From: DASRWI01 sp035654655 | GTDB taxonomy: Bacteria; Bacteroidota; Ignavibacteria; Ignavibacteriales; Ignavibacteriaceae | DNA: 64,000 nt | Assembly: GCA_035654655.1 (NCBI GenBank) | Contig: DASRWI010000026.1 | Location: 95,087 to 159,086 of the forward strand | Direction: 5' to 3' | In this document: positions 48,968 through 57,707 of the stretch, in pieces | Layout of the letters: every line of letters starts with the position of its first letter | How positions within the stretch are numbered: the first letter of the stretch is position 1 | Made by a program: the position numbers and the translations under genes | The notes under the pieces: generated by a model | Databases searched by the model: none | What the model was told of the DNA's origin: nothing | Seen by the model: the letters and a program-made list of their open reading frames with translations, nothing else

Positions 48968-49426
48968 ATGTCTTTATTAATGTCAATTACATCATATATC
49001 GATTCATACAGCAGTATTTTAATATTTGAACTTTCAGATGAAGATTACTGTATTCAAATAAGTGAATTAAAGGGTATCTTAAATGCAAATGATAAAGAAT
49101 ACTCAATTGAAAATTCTTTATCTAATCCTGGGATAGTTTTTAAGAATACAATTTATCCATTCATTGATCTTACTTCAATATTAAAATTAAAAAAGAAAAA
49201 ATTCGATAAAAACAGCAGAATACTTTTAATTGATTACGCAAAAGGTGTGGCCAGCATAAGGGTTAACCAAGTTAAAGAAATTTTGAATATTGAAAAAAAA
49301 ATAATTGAAGATTTAATTAAGAATGGGGATGAAAGCAAAATGATTAGGGGAAAGTTGAAAATTGACGGGAAGACTTTAATTATGTTAAACTTCAATGAAA
49401 TATTATCGGTAAAAGAAAATAAATAG
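48968..49426 (+). CDS. CheW-like chemotaxis coupling protein
   Basis: A 152-residue protein with a single CheW-like domain: ILIFELSDEDYCIQISELKGIL at the N terminus, IVFKNTIYPFIDLTSILKL in the middle and a C-terminal GKTLIMLNFNEIL strand. CheW links receptors to the kinase CheA. Neither a receptor nor CheA is encoded in the window, so it could serve a distant chemosensory array or act independently. Its position after an NtrC-type pair and before the cohesin-like genes is unusual. A candidate sigma-54 promoter precedes it. Confidence 0.85.
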   Translation: MSLLMSITSYIDSYSSILIFELSDEDYCIQISELKGILNANDKEYSIENSLSNPGIVFKNTIYPFIDLTSILKLKKKKFDKNSRILLIDYAKGVASIRVNQVKEILNIEKKIIEDLIKNGDESKMIRGKLKIDGKTLIMLNFNEILSVKENK

Positions 49427-49500
49427 TCTGCAGCCTGCTATAATTATTTAGTTATGTTCGACGCCAACCAAACAGAAAGAAATAAAAAAAGCTGCAGACT
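49425..49500 (+). repeat. Long-range inverted repeat starting at the cheW-like stop codon
   Basis: AGTCTGCAGC (49425-49434) and GCTGCAGACT (49491-49500) are perfect 10-bp inverted arms 56 bases apart. A T-rich run (TAGTTTTTTT, 49511-49520) follows 11 bases later. It could be a transcript end structure, a small RNA or a cis-regulatory fold; no known riboswitch was recognised in the loop. Confidence 0.5.
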
Positions 49501-49647
49501 TGCATAAAAATAGTTTTTTTATAATAATATAAAAATGAAAAATTAGACCTCATTTTAAATAATTTTAAAAAATTAAGAAGAAAATTAAAAATATTTAAAA
49601 AATTTTTGTTAAAAGCTTCTTTTACTTCAAAAAAATGAAATAAAAAA

Positions 49648-49664
49648 TGGCATCTAAGTTGTAA
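49648..49664 (+). promoter_or_regulatory. Candidate sigma-54 (-24/-12) promoter before the cohesin-like operon
   Basis: TGGCATCTAAGTTGTAA matches TGGCAC-N5-TTGCA well: GG at 49649-49650 and the -12 dinucleotide ten bases later reads GT instead of GC. The start codon of the first cohesin-like gene lies 28 bases downstream, leaving room for a short leader. The intergenic region is 266 bases long and AT-rich. Confidence 0.5.
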
Positions 49665-49692
49665 TTACTTTCTTGCTAAGCTTATAGGAATA

Positions 49693-50442
49693 ATGCGTAC
49701 TATTTTCATTTACATACTTTTCGCTTATAATTTAATATTTGCTCAATCTGTTTCCATTACACCGGCATCTTTAATAAGCAATCGAAATACTGAAATCACT
49801 ATAGAGGTATCAGCTACCGATATGGAGAATTTAGCTGCTTATTCTGTGCAGCTAAGTTATAATAAAACCATTTTATTTTGTAAATCAATTAATAAAATGA
49901 ATTTTCTTTCTCAAAATGCTTCAACATTTTTCTTCAGCAGTGTTGATAGTAATTTGGGGAAAATTCAGATTGATGAAGCAATATTAGGACAAAGCACAGT
50001 TAGTGGTAATGGAACTTTAGCAAAAATTATTTTTGTTCCAAAGGATACAGGGAGTACCGAATTAATTTTTGCTAACAAAGATTTTAGAAGCTTTAACAAC
50101 ACTCAGATGATAGTAAATGCCGTAGGTGGAATAATAAAGATTCAGAATAATTTAATTGTTAAGGATGATATAAAGAAAGATTTTGTGGTAATGAACAATT
50201 ATCCAAATCCTTTTAATCCATCAACTACATTTGAAATAAATTTGGATAAAGCTCAAGAAGTTTCATTGGATATATTTAACATTACCGGAGAATTGGTTCA
50301 AAGTATTTTAAAAAATGCCTGGTTAGAAAAAGGGAAAAATAAAATATTTTATTACGCTCTAAATTTACAATCAGGTGTTTACTTTTATAGATTATCAAAT
50401 GAAAGATTTTCTACCATCAACAAAATGATTTTATTAAAATAA
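49693..50442 (+). CDS. Small cohesin-like T9SS-sorted protein
   Basis: A 249-residue exported protein. A signal peptide (ends IFAQS) is followed by a cohesin-like beta-sandwich (about 20-150) with ITIEVSATDMENLAAYSVQLSYN, ILGQSTVSGNGTLAKIIF and STELIF, then a type A sorting domain (NNYPNPFNPSTTFEI to KMILLK). It is the smallest member of the four-gene set and could display a cohesin-like module on the surface. It is the first gene after a candidate sigma-54 promoter, eight bases before the next gene. Confidence 0.78.
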   Translation: MRTIFIYILFAYNLIFAQSVSITPASLISNRNTEITIEVSATDMENLAAYSVQLSYNKTILFCKSINKMNFLSQNASTFFFSSVDSNLGKIQIDEAILGQSTVSGNGTLAKIIFVPKDTGSTELIFANKDFRSFNNTQMIVNAVGGIIKIQNNLIVKDDIKKDFVVMNNYPNPFNPSTTFEINLDKAQEVSLDIFNITGELVQSILKNAWLEKGKNKIFYYALNLQSGVYFYRLSNERFSTINKMILLK

Positions 50443-50450
50443 GTTCAATT

Positions 50451-51608
50451 ATGAAAAACAACATCTACTTAGTACTTTTTTTGTTCGCAGTTTCAATTTC
50501 AATGGTTCAAGGGCAAACAGCTTATCTAAGTTTTAATAGTCAGCCATTACAAATTAATGATATCCAACCTGTTGAAGTTTTACTTCAAATCAATGATGTT
50601 AATAACTTATTTGGAGGGAGTATTGTCCTACAATATGATAAACAAATAATTAATATAACAGATGTGCAGCAGGGGAGTTTGTTAATAGATAATCCGGCGA
50701 ATGAAGGAGTATTTTTTGAATATTCACCAGCATTAAATATTCAAGCTGATACAATGCAAATTGACCAAAGTATACTTGGTTCTTCTACAGTGAGTGGTAG
50801 TGGAACTTTTATAAGGCTTAAAATTGCTGCTAAAAAATCAGGCTCAACTACTTTAGGTATTAAATCAATAAGAATGAGAGATAACGAAAATAATATAATA
50901 GATGTGAATTCAACGAATTTAACTATTAATATTCTTTTGCCTATGGTTAAACCTAAAGTATTATTACAAGGTGGTTATAATTCTTCAACAAATAAAATGA
51001 ATGTTAATTTGTTAAGTGTGTTACCTACTGCTCAACCTTTTAATATTGCACCTTTTAATTATAATGGGACTGAAAATGTTGCAGCATCTTTTTTCCAACA
51101 GCATACAAATATTGTAGATTGGGTTTTATTAGAATTAAGAACTGATATATCTTCATCATCAATTATTTCAAGGAGAGCTGGATTTTTATTGGAAAGTGGT
51201 GAGATAGTTGATATGGATGGTACAAACCCAATTTATTTTGGAAGTGTAACTCCTGAAAATTATTTCCTGGTAGTTAAACATAGAAATCACTTAGCAATAA
51301 TGACTTCTTCAGCTAAAAGTTTTTCAGATTTATCCACTTATGATTTTACTACATCTCAAACACAAGCTTATGGAAATAATCCAATGGTTGAACTCGGTGT
51401 TGGAATTTTTGGGATGGCATCAGGGGATGCAAACTCAGATGGAAATATTACAAGTACAGATTTTAATATTTTTAGTCCATCTTTCAATAACATAAGTTCA
51501 GGTTATTTGAATTCAGACTTCAATTTAGACTTAAATGTTACAAGTACTGATTTCAATTATTTCAATCCTAATTTTATAAGAATATTGTCTACTCAGGTAC
51601 CTAACTAA
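50451..51608 (+). CDS. Exported cohesin-like protein with a dockerin-like tail
   Basis: A 385-residue protein with a signal peptide (ends VQGQT). A cohesin-like domain covers about 22-160. Residues about 165-320 contain the conserved surface domain seen in many Bacteroidota proteins (VLLQGGYNSSTNKMN, IVDWVLLELR, RAGFLLESGEIVDMDG, YFLVVKHRNHLAIM). The tail holds two calcium-binding-type repeats starting at D326 (DANSDGNITSTDF) and D356 (DFNLDLNVTSTDF), like a type I dockerin. It has no T9SS sorting motif. It therefore could be held to a cell-surface cohesin. A close relative lies at 52744. Confidence 0.72.
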   Translation: MKNNIYLVLFLFAVSISMVQGQTAYLSFNSQPLQINDIQPVEVLLQINDVNNLFGGSIVLQYDKQIINITDVQQGSLLIDNPANEGVFFEYSPALNIQADTMQIDQSILGSSTVSGSGTFIRLKIAAKKSGSTTLGIKSIRMRDNENNIIDVNSTNLTINILLPMVKPKVLLQGGYNSSTNKMNVNLLSVLPTAQPFNIAPFNYNGTENVAASFFQQHTNIVDWVLLELRTDISSSSIISRRAGFLLESGEIVDMDGTNPIYFGSVTPENYFLVVKHRNHLAIMTSSAKSFSDLSTYDFTTSQTQAYGNNPMVELGVGIFGMASGDANSDGNITSTDFNIFSPSFNNISSGYLNSDFNLDLNVTSTDFNYFNPNFIRILSTQVPN

Positions 51609-51625
51609 ATTTTACAGAGGGAATT

Positions 51626-52744
51626 ATGAAAATTAAATACTTTGTGTTATTTCTACTTATCTCATTTTATGGTATTAATGCACAATCCATTCAACAAAAA
51701 TTAACGATAATACAAAATGATCAAGTACAAGATGGCATTTTTAAAATTGGAATGGATATAAAAGGAATAAACCTTCCAGTTGCAAGGACAATAGGTTCAT
51801 TTACTATTGATTTGTTTGTAGATTCAACTTTGCTTATGTACGAAAGCTCTGCTCAGTGGAAATTTGGCTCTGCAAATGGTTATAGCAGATTTGTAAATAG
51901 AGTTAGAAATACCGTAAGAATTGGATGTACAAGTATGGGTGTTAACGAAAATGGAGGAGGCGATCCTGCTGGCTATAATATTCTCAATGATGTTTATGAT
52001 ACTTGGGTTGAGCTGACTTTTAGAATTGTTAATCCAACTGAAAATGCAAGTATCACTATTAATCGTGTAACTAATGCCATTGGTATTTTTCAAAATTTAA
52101 ATAATAATCCCAGGAATGGAGTTATTTTTAATCAAACTTTACCTGAACCTATTGAAATAGGCAGTGTTCCTTTACCTGTAGAACTTATTTCATTTACTGG
52201 AAAGAAGGTAGGGAATGAAATTCAGCTGAATTGGAAAACAGCTACTGAAAAAAATAATTATGGTTTTGAAATTGAAAGAGCCATTTTAACTGGTCAAAAT
52301 AAAGAATGGCAAAAGATTGGATTTCTCAATGGAAATGGTAATTCTAATTCTACAAATGAATATTATTTTTCAGATAAGAAAGTTTCAAATTTTAATTATG
52401 TTTATAGATTAAAACAAATAGATAATGATGGCTCATTCAATTACAGTAATGAAGTATTAATTAATAATATAATTATTCCTGTTACTGCAGAACTTTATCA
52501 AAATTATCCAAATCCATTTAATCCTTCTACAATAATTAGTTTTGCTCTTCCTAATGAAAGCAATATTAAAATATCATTATATAATACTTTAGGTGAAAAA
52601 GTAACAGAGATACTTGAAGGAAAGTATGGTATGGGAGTACATCAGATTAATTTTGATGCTTCAAAATTGTCAGCAGGAACGTACTTATATGTTCTTGAAG
52701 CTAATGATTTTAGAATTAGTAAGAAATTGATTTTAATAAAATAA
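51626..52744 (+). CDS. T9SS-sorted protein with cohesin/carbohydrate-binding-like and Fn3 domains
   Basis: A 372-residue exported protein. The signal peptide (ends INAQS) is followed by a beta-sandwich (about 20-180) with cohesin-like features (TIDLFVDSTLLMYESS, DTWVELTFRIVN). Residues about 185-275 form the Fn3-like module (LPVELISFTGKKVGNEIQLNW), and the C-terminal type A sorting domain has NYPNPFNPSTII and KKLILIK. AGAGGGAATT precedes the ATG. The first domain is too divergent to be sure it is a cohesin. Its stop overlaps the next start (TAATG), so it is in the same unit. Confidence 0.72.
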   Translation: MKIKYFVLFLLISFYGINAQSIQQKLTIIQNDQVQDGIFKIGMDIKGINLPVARTIGSFTIDLFVDSTLLMYESSAQWKFGSANGYSRFVNRVRNTVRIGCTSMGVNENGGGDPAGYNILNDVYDTWVELTFRIVNPTENASITINRVTNAIGIFQNLNNNPRNGVIFNQTLPEPIEIGSVPLPVELISFTGKKVGNEIQLNWKTATEKNNYGFEIERAILTGQNKEWQKIGFLNGNGNSNSTNEYYFSDKKVSNFNYVYRLKQIDNDGSFNYSNEVLINNIIIPVTAELYQNYPNPFNPSTIISFALPNESNIKISLYNTLGEKVTEILEGKYGMGVHQINFDASKLSAGTYLYVLEANDFRISKKLILIK

Positions 52745-53868
52745 TGTTTAAGACATTATACTTTGTTCTTTTATTCAATGTTATAATTTTTAGTCAGGCA
52801 ATAATTTATATTGATCCTCAGACTCAAACGTCAGGGGATCAAGATATTATCGTTAATGTAAAAGTTCTTGATGTTATTGAACTATTTGGGTACAGCATAT
52901 CAGTCAATTTTAACTCGAATATAGTAAGTTATGTTAATGCAACTCAAGGTACCTTTCTTCAAAATTCAAGTTTTTTTATCACTGCACCATCAATTGCAAA
53001 TCCAAACATTTTAAAAATTGACCATGTGGTATTAGGGGGAACAGGGTATTCCGGTTCAGGATTACTTTTCAAAGTTACTTTTAGACCTAAGAATTCGGGT
53101 TCATCAATTCTTAACTTAATAAATGTTGAGCTTAGAAAAACGAATAATACAGGCACCATTCCTTATGAAGTGTCAAATGGGAATATTATTGTTCCACTTT
53201 GTTTGGATACTAAAATCTTTCTTGAAGGAGCTTTTAATTCTCAAACCTCCTTGATGAATACTACATTGAACTCTAATGGATGGCTTCCAAAATCTCAACC
53301 GTTTAGTGCAGCACCCTTCGACTACAATGGAACAGAAAGAGTTGCCGATAATTTTTATATAAACAATCAAAATATTGTTGATTGGATTTTAGTAGAATTA
53401 ATAAACATTAATGATTCATCAGTATTAAGCAGAAGAGCAGGGTTCTTATTAAAAAATGGGACTATAGTTGATGTAGATGGCAGCTCCAAAATTAAATTTA
53501 ATCTTGATTACGGAACATATTATTTAAAAGTTTATGCAAGAGGATATTTACCTGTTATAAGCAAAGTGCCTTTAGCTTTAAATAAATCAACCACTCTATA
53601 TGATTTTTCATTGATTAAATATCAAGCAAAAGGTATTAATCCACAGAAACAATTAACAACTACTTTATTTGGTCTATATGTAGGTGACTTAAATAATGAT
53701 TTCCACATAACAAGTTCTGATTTCAATAAGTATTTATTGTTGAAGTTTCAAAATAGCAGCAATTACAATTATGCAGATTTTAATTTTGATGGTTATGTGG
53801 ATGAATTAGATTATCAATTATTATATAATAACCTTATGAATTTAATTGGGGAAACCATTACTTTTTAA
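52744..53868 (+). CDS. Exported cohesin-like protein with a dockerin-like tail (second copy)
   Basis: A 374-residue protein with the same layout as 50451: signal peptide (ends IFSQA), cohesin-like domain (about 18-150, with VVLGGTGYSGSGLLFKVTF), the surface domain (IFLEGAFNSQTSLMN, IVDWILVELIN, RAGFLLKNGTIVDVDG) and a tail with calcium-loop repeats at D315 (DLNNDFHITSSDF) and D345 (DFNFDGYVDELDY). It lacks a sorting motif. The 3' end overlaps the convergent recQ gene by 27 bases. It is the last of the four-gene set. Confidence 0.72.
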   Translation: MFKTLYFVLLFNVIIFSQAIIYIDPQTQTSGDQDIIVNVKVLDVIELFGYSISVNFNSNIVSYVNATQGTFLQNSSFFITAPSIANPNILKIDHVVLGGTGYSGSGLLFKVTFRPKNSGSSILNLINVELRKTNNTGTIPYEVSNGNIIVPLCLDTKIFLEGAFNSQTSLMNTTLNSNGWLPKSQPFSAAPFDYNGTERVADNFYINNQNIVDWILVELININDSSVLSRRAGFLLKNGTIVDVDGSSKIKFNLDYGTYYLKVYARGYLPVISKVPLALNKSTTLYDFSLIKYQAKGINPQKQLTTTLFGLYVGDLNNDFHITSSDFNKYLLLKFQNSSNYNYADFNFDGYVDELDYQLLYNNLMNLIGETITF

Positions 53869-55305
53869 TTCATTCTCTTCACAAACATCGCAATTATTAC
53901 AATCTTTTTCATCGTGGAAACCAAAATATTCGGAGATGAAAACCCGTCGGCATTTTTCTGTTCTAAAATAATTCACCACTGATAACAACTTCTTATTATT
54001 ATTCATTAATTTATCTTTTAGAAATTCTTCATCAGTTAATTGCTCAGGTAAATCATCTACAAGAACTAAATTTTTATCTTCAATTGAACCTTCAGTTACT
54101 CCATATCTGTCTAACATACCTAATGCTGTTTCTAAACGGAAATCTTTTTTGTTCTTGAAGTTTAAGTTTTCTCTTAAGTACTCTAATCCTATAGAATTTG
54201 CCTGATGAATATCCCTCTGGAGTAAATCATATAATGCATAATAAAAATCGCTGGATGGATTTGACCATTTTATAAAATCCATTTGAGTATATAAATCTTG
54301 CTGATTATAAATAAGCAGGCAAATAGAATCTTTCCCATCTCTACCGGCTCTACCTATTTCCTGATAATAAGATTCGATTGAAGAGGGGACTTCAGCGTGA
54401 ATAACAAATCTTATATCTGGTTTATCAATGCCCATTCCGAAAGCATTGGTTGCCAGCATAATGACATTACTGCTATTGATAAATTCCTTCTGCATTCTTG
54501 ACCGTTCTGTATCTTTTAATTTACCATGATAAACTTTGTGTTTAATTCCTTTATCTAATAAATGCTGTGAGAATTCTTCAAGAGTTTTTATTAGGGCAAA
54601 ATAAATAATCCCTGAACCCGGATGTTCTTTTAAGACTTTTACAATTTTATTTAATTTTTGTTTATCATCATCAACTTCAATAGCTTCAAGTCTTAGGTTT
54701 GGTCTTTTAATCCCCTGATGAAAAATTTTTGAACCGGAAATATTTAACTTATTAAGAATATCTTCCTGAACATCGTGAGTTGCAGTTGCAGTTAAAGCTA
54801 TGGTTAAAGGATTATTTATTATCTGTCTGAATTCTCCTAATCTGGAATAATCAGGACGAAAATCGTGTCCCCATTCAGAGATGCAATGTGCTTCATCAAC
54901 TGCAAGAAGAGAGATTTTTTTATTTTTTATTTTGTTAACAAAATCAGCATTGCGAAATCTTTCGGGAGTAACATAAAGCAGTTTTATTTTACCACTTATA
55001 AAAGCATCAAGATTTTTTTCCTTCTGCTCACGGCTTAAAGTAGCATTTATAAATTCAGCAGGAATATTTTTTCTTTTAAGTGCTGCAACTTGGTCTTGCA
55101 TAAGTGCTATTAAAGGAGAAACAACTAATGTACCTTCAGGGAAGATCAAAGCTGGGATTTGATAGCATAATGATTTACCACTTCCAGTTGGCATAAGTAT
55201 TAAACAATTTTTCTTATCCTCAACTACATAATTTATAATCTGTTCCTGTTCACCCAGGAAGTTATCATAACTAAAATATGTTCTTAATACATCAATATTT
55301 TTCAT
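53842..55305 (-). CDS. recQ: RecQ-family ATP-dependent DNA helicase (short form)
   Basis: A 487-residue 3'-5' DNA helicase. Walker A is PTGSGKSLCYQIPAL (residues 40-45 TGSGKS), the DEAH box is AVDEAHCISEWGHDF (DEAH 137-140) and motif VI is YQEIGRAGRDG. The C terminus has a zinc-binding cluster (CRRVFISEYFGFHDEKDCNNCDVCEEN) preceded by an alpha-helical insert; the winged-helix and HRDC domains of E. coli RecQ are missing. The ATG at 55305 is chosen over a TTG at 55338 because it gives the normal N terminus. It reads convergent to the cohesin-like unit and overlaps it by 27 bases. Confidence 0.93.
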   Translation of the reverse strand: MKNIDVLRTYFSYDNFLGEQEQIINYVVEDKKNCLILMPTGSGKSLCYQIPALIFPEGTLVVSPLIALMQDQVAALKRKNIPAEFINATLSREQKEKNLDAFISGKIKLLYVTPERFRNADFVNKIKNKKISLLAVDEAHCISEWGHDFRPDYSRLGEFRQIINNPLTIALTATATHDVQEDILNKLNISGSKIFHQGIKRPNLRLEAIEVDDDKQKLNKIVKVLKEHPGSGIIYFALIKTLEEFSQHLLDKGIKHKVYHGKLKDTERSRMQKEFINSSNVIMLATNAFGMGIDKPDIRFVIHAEVPSSIESYYQEIGRAGRDGKDSICLLIYNQQDLYTQMDFIKWSNPSSDFYYALYDLLQRDIHQANSIGLEYLRENLNFKNKKDFRLETALGMLDRYGVTEGSIEDKNLVLVDDLPEQLTDEEFLKDKLMNNNKKLLSVVNYFRTEKCRRVFISEYFGFHDEKDCNNCDVCEENELKSNGFPN

Positions 55306-55369
55306 AAAACTCAATTTTTTTAGGATATTAAAATACAAATAAATATATACAGGTGATTTGCTTATTTAT

Positions 55370-55377
55370 TATATTTG
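55370..55377 (+). promoter_or_regulatory. Candidate -7 element before the small ACT-like protein gene
   Basis: TATATTTG matches TAnnTTTG exactly, 27 bases before the ATG at 55404 and in the divergent gap with recQ. A TTTG at 55357-55360 is too close to be its -33 partner. Weak evidence. Confidence 0.35.
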
Positions 55378-55403
55378 CAGGTTAATTTATATGAGGTTTC
55401 CTT

Positions 55404-55682
55404 ATGAAGAAAAGTATACTTTTAATTTATATGGGGAATAGAAAAGATACAGCGCCAAAAGTTCAGGCAATTTTAACTGGATGGGGATGTATCATCAAAA
55501 CCAGATTAGGGATTCACGATGGTGTATTGGAAAATTGTTCTGATAATGGTTTAGTGTTTTGTGAATTAGTTGGAGACGTTGAGCAGCATAAAGCATTAGC
55601 AGATAGATTAAAATTAGTTAAAGGTATTTCTGTTAAACTTGTTGAATTATCAATAGAAGAAAGTGAGAATGTTAGTTTATAG
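55404..55682 (+). CDS. Small ACT/NikR-C-like (TM1266-type) protein
   Basis: A 92-residue cytoplasmic protein. The pattern of ILLIYMGNRKDTAPKVQAIL, then GCIIKTRLGIHDG and a strand-helix-strand with HKALADRLKLVKGISVKLVEL is consistent with a ferredoxin-like fold of the ACT/NikR C-terminal or TM1266 type. Members are regulators or hydrogenase-associated small proteins; no hydrogenase genes are seen here. It ends seven bases before the first APC transporter's upstream TTG and 28 bases before its likely ATG, so it may be co-transcribed with those transporters. The assignment is tentative. Confidence 0.5.
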   Translation: MKKSILLIYMGNRKDTAPKVQAILTGWGCIIKTRLGIHDGVLENCSDNGLVFCELVGDVEQHKALADRLKLVKGISVKLVELSIEESENVSL

Positions 55683-55709
55683 ATCCTATTGAAAATCTTG
55701 AACTATGAT

Positions 55710-57704
55710 ATGTCCTCAATATTAAAAAAAATAAAAAAAACATTAATTGGCGCAGAAAGAAATATAAAAGACCCTAATGTCTTTCATAAATTAGCCTTAA
55801 CTGCATTTCTTGCCTGGGTTGGTCTTGGTGCTGATGGTCTTTCTTCCAGTGCTTATGGACCTGAAGAAGCTTTTTTAGCTTTAGGTAATCATCATCATTT
55901 AAGCATTTTTGTAGCGTTAGCATCGGGATTTACAATCTTAGTAATAAGTATGAGTTACACTCATATTATCGAACTTTTTCCTTCCGGTGGTGGAGGTTAT
56001 TTAGTTGCAAGCAAACTTTTGTCTCCAAAAACAGGAATGGTTTCAGGTTGTGCATTATTAATAGATTATGTTTTAACCATTTCCATTTCTATTGCAAGTG
56101 GCAGTGATGCGATGTTTAGTTTTCTACCAATAGGATGGTTGGATTATAAATTAGTTTTTGCCGCATTCGGATTAATAGTTCTGATAATTTTAAATTTAAG
56201 AGGAATTAGAGAATCTGTTATAACCTTATTACCAGTTTTCATAATTTTTCTTCTCACACACGTTTTTATTATTTTTTATGCCATCATTACGCACTTATTT
56301 AATTTTAACCAGGTAATTAGCACAACTTCAATAGAATTATCATCCACTCAAAATGAATTAGGTTTTTGGGGAATGATTTTTTTAATTATTAAAGCTTATA
56401 CAATGGGTGCCGGTACTTATACAGGTATTGAAGCAGTTAGTAATGGAACTCCAATGTTAAGGGATCCAAAAGTTACTACAGCTAAAAGAACAATGAAATT
56501 AATGCTAATTTCACTTTCATTTATGGTAATTGGAATAATGTTCTCTTATATTTTATATGAAGTTCATCATGTTCCAGGCAAAACATTAAATGCTGTGTTG
56601 TTTGAAAATGCAACAAGCAGTTGGGCACCAGGGGTATCAAGTATCTTTCTAATTATAATTTTATTATCTGAAGCTACAATTCTATTTGTTGCTGCTCAAG
56701 CAGGATTTTTAGATGGTCCAAGGGTATTATCGAGTATGGCATCTGATAGGTGGTTCCCATCTAAATTTGCAATACTAAGTGATAGATTAATTACACACAA
56801 TGGAGTGTTATTAATGGGGGGAAGTGCATTAGTCATTCTTATATTAACAAAAGGTTCTGTTAAGTTACTGGTTGTCCTTTATAGTATTAATGTATTTTTA
56901 ACATTCTTTTTATCTCAATTGGGGATGGTAATACATTGGTGGAAGATTAGAGGAACCGGGAAAAAATGGATAAAAAAAATAACTGTTAATTCTATTGGAT
57001 TAATTCTTACTACTATTATTTTAATATCAGTTATTATATTCAAATTTTTTGAAGGCGGCTGGATTACCTTAATTTTAACTGGCAGCTTAATTTCATTATC
57101 ATTGCTTATCAAAAATCATTATAACAAAGCAGGTAAAATGGTAGCGGAATTAGATTCTCAGATATTACCTGCATTAACTTCATCTATAGATTATCTAAAT
57201 TCCGCTGAAGAAAAAACAAAAGAAATTAAATTTGATAGTGAAGCTAAAACTGCAGTTGTACTCGTAAATGGATTTAATGGTCTTGGTGTCCACACTTTGC
57301 TTAGTGTTGTAAAGACATTTCCTAAAACTTTTAATAACTTTGTTTTTCTTCAAGTGGGAGTAATTGATGCTGGAAATTTTAAAGGACGTACTGAAATTCA
57401 AAAGCTTGAAGAATCCATAAAGAATGAAGGGAAAAGATATGTTGAGTTTATGCAAAAGGTTGGGCATTATTCTGAAAGCTTTTTTAAATTAGATACTGAA
57501 GCAGTTGATGGAATACAAAGTCTTGCAGAAAAAATTTATAATAAATTTCCTAATTCAGTTTTTTTTGGTGGTCAATTAGTATTTAAACACGAAACTTTTT
57601 TTACTAAAATATTACATAATCAAATTGTGTTTAGTATCCAACGTAGACTATATCACGAAGGTATTCCCTTTGTCATTCTTCCAATAAGGATTGGTGCTTT
57701 ATAA
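55710..57704 (+). CDS. KimA-like APC-superfamily transporter (tandem copy 1)
   Basis: A 664-residue integral membrane transporter, about 12 hydrophobic helices, resembling the potassium importer KimA. Conserved segments are GADGLSSSAYGPEEAF, GGGGYLVASKLL, GCALLIDYVLTISISIASGSDA, NLRGIRESV and GTYTGIEAVSNG. The last about 160 residues (from TAVVLVNGFNGLGVH) form a cytoplasmic alpha/beta domain. The ATG at 55710 is chosen because it aligns with the start of the tandem copy (IKKTLIGAERNIKDPN versus IKKVIIGAERNIKDPN); TTG at 55689 is also in frame. Potassium or amino acids are possible substrates. Confidence 0.82.
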   Translation: MSSILKKIKKTLIGAERNIKDPNVFHKLALTAFLAWVGLGADGLSSSAYGPEEAFLALGNHHHLSIFVALASGFTILVISMSYTHIIELFPSGGGGYLVASKLLSPKTGMVSGCALLIDYVLTISISIASGSDAMFSFLPIGWLDYKLVFAAFGLIVLIILNLRGIRESVITLLPVFIIFLLTHVFIIFYAIITHLFNFNQVISTTSIELSSTQNELGFWGMIFLIIKAYTMGAGTYTGIEAVSNGTPMLRDPKVTTAKRTMKLMLISLSFMVIGIMFSYILYEVHHVPGKTLNAVLFENATSSWAPGVSSIFLIIILLSEATILFVAAQAGFLDGPRVLSSMASDRWFPSKFAILSDRLITHNGVLLMGGSALVILILTKGSVKLLVVLYSINVFLTFFLSQLGMVIHWWKIRGTGKKWIKKITVNSIGLILTTIILISVIIFKFFEGGWITLILTGSLISLSLLIKNHYNKAGKMVAELDSQILPALTSSIDYLNSAEEKTKEIKFDSEAKTAVVLVNGFNGLGVHTLLSVVKTFPKTFNNFVFLQVGVIDAGNFKGRTEIQKLEESIKNEGKRYVEFMQKVGHYSESFFKLDTEAVDGIQSLAEKIYNKFPNSVFFGGQLVFKHETFFTKILHNQIVFSIQRRLYHEGIPFVILPIRIGAL

Positions 57705-57707
57705 TAT

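Noticed and set aside
49425..49500. Known riboswitch (c-di-GMP, TPP, cobalamin type) in the inverted repeat
   Set aside because: The enclosed sequence does not show the conserved cores of those riboswitches; kept only as an unexplained fold.
49693..53868. A CRISPR array or classic cellulosome
   Set aside because: No regularly spaced direct repeats and no glycoside hydrolase domain were seen; only cohesin- and dockerin-like modules support the scaffold idea.
55689..55709. TTG at 55689 as the start of the first APC transporter
   Set aside because: The ATG at 55710 aligns with the tandem copy's start; the extra seven residues have no counterpart.
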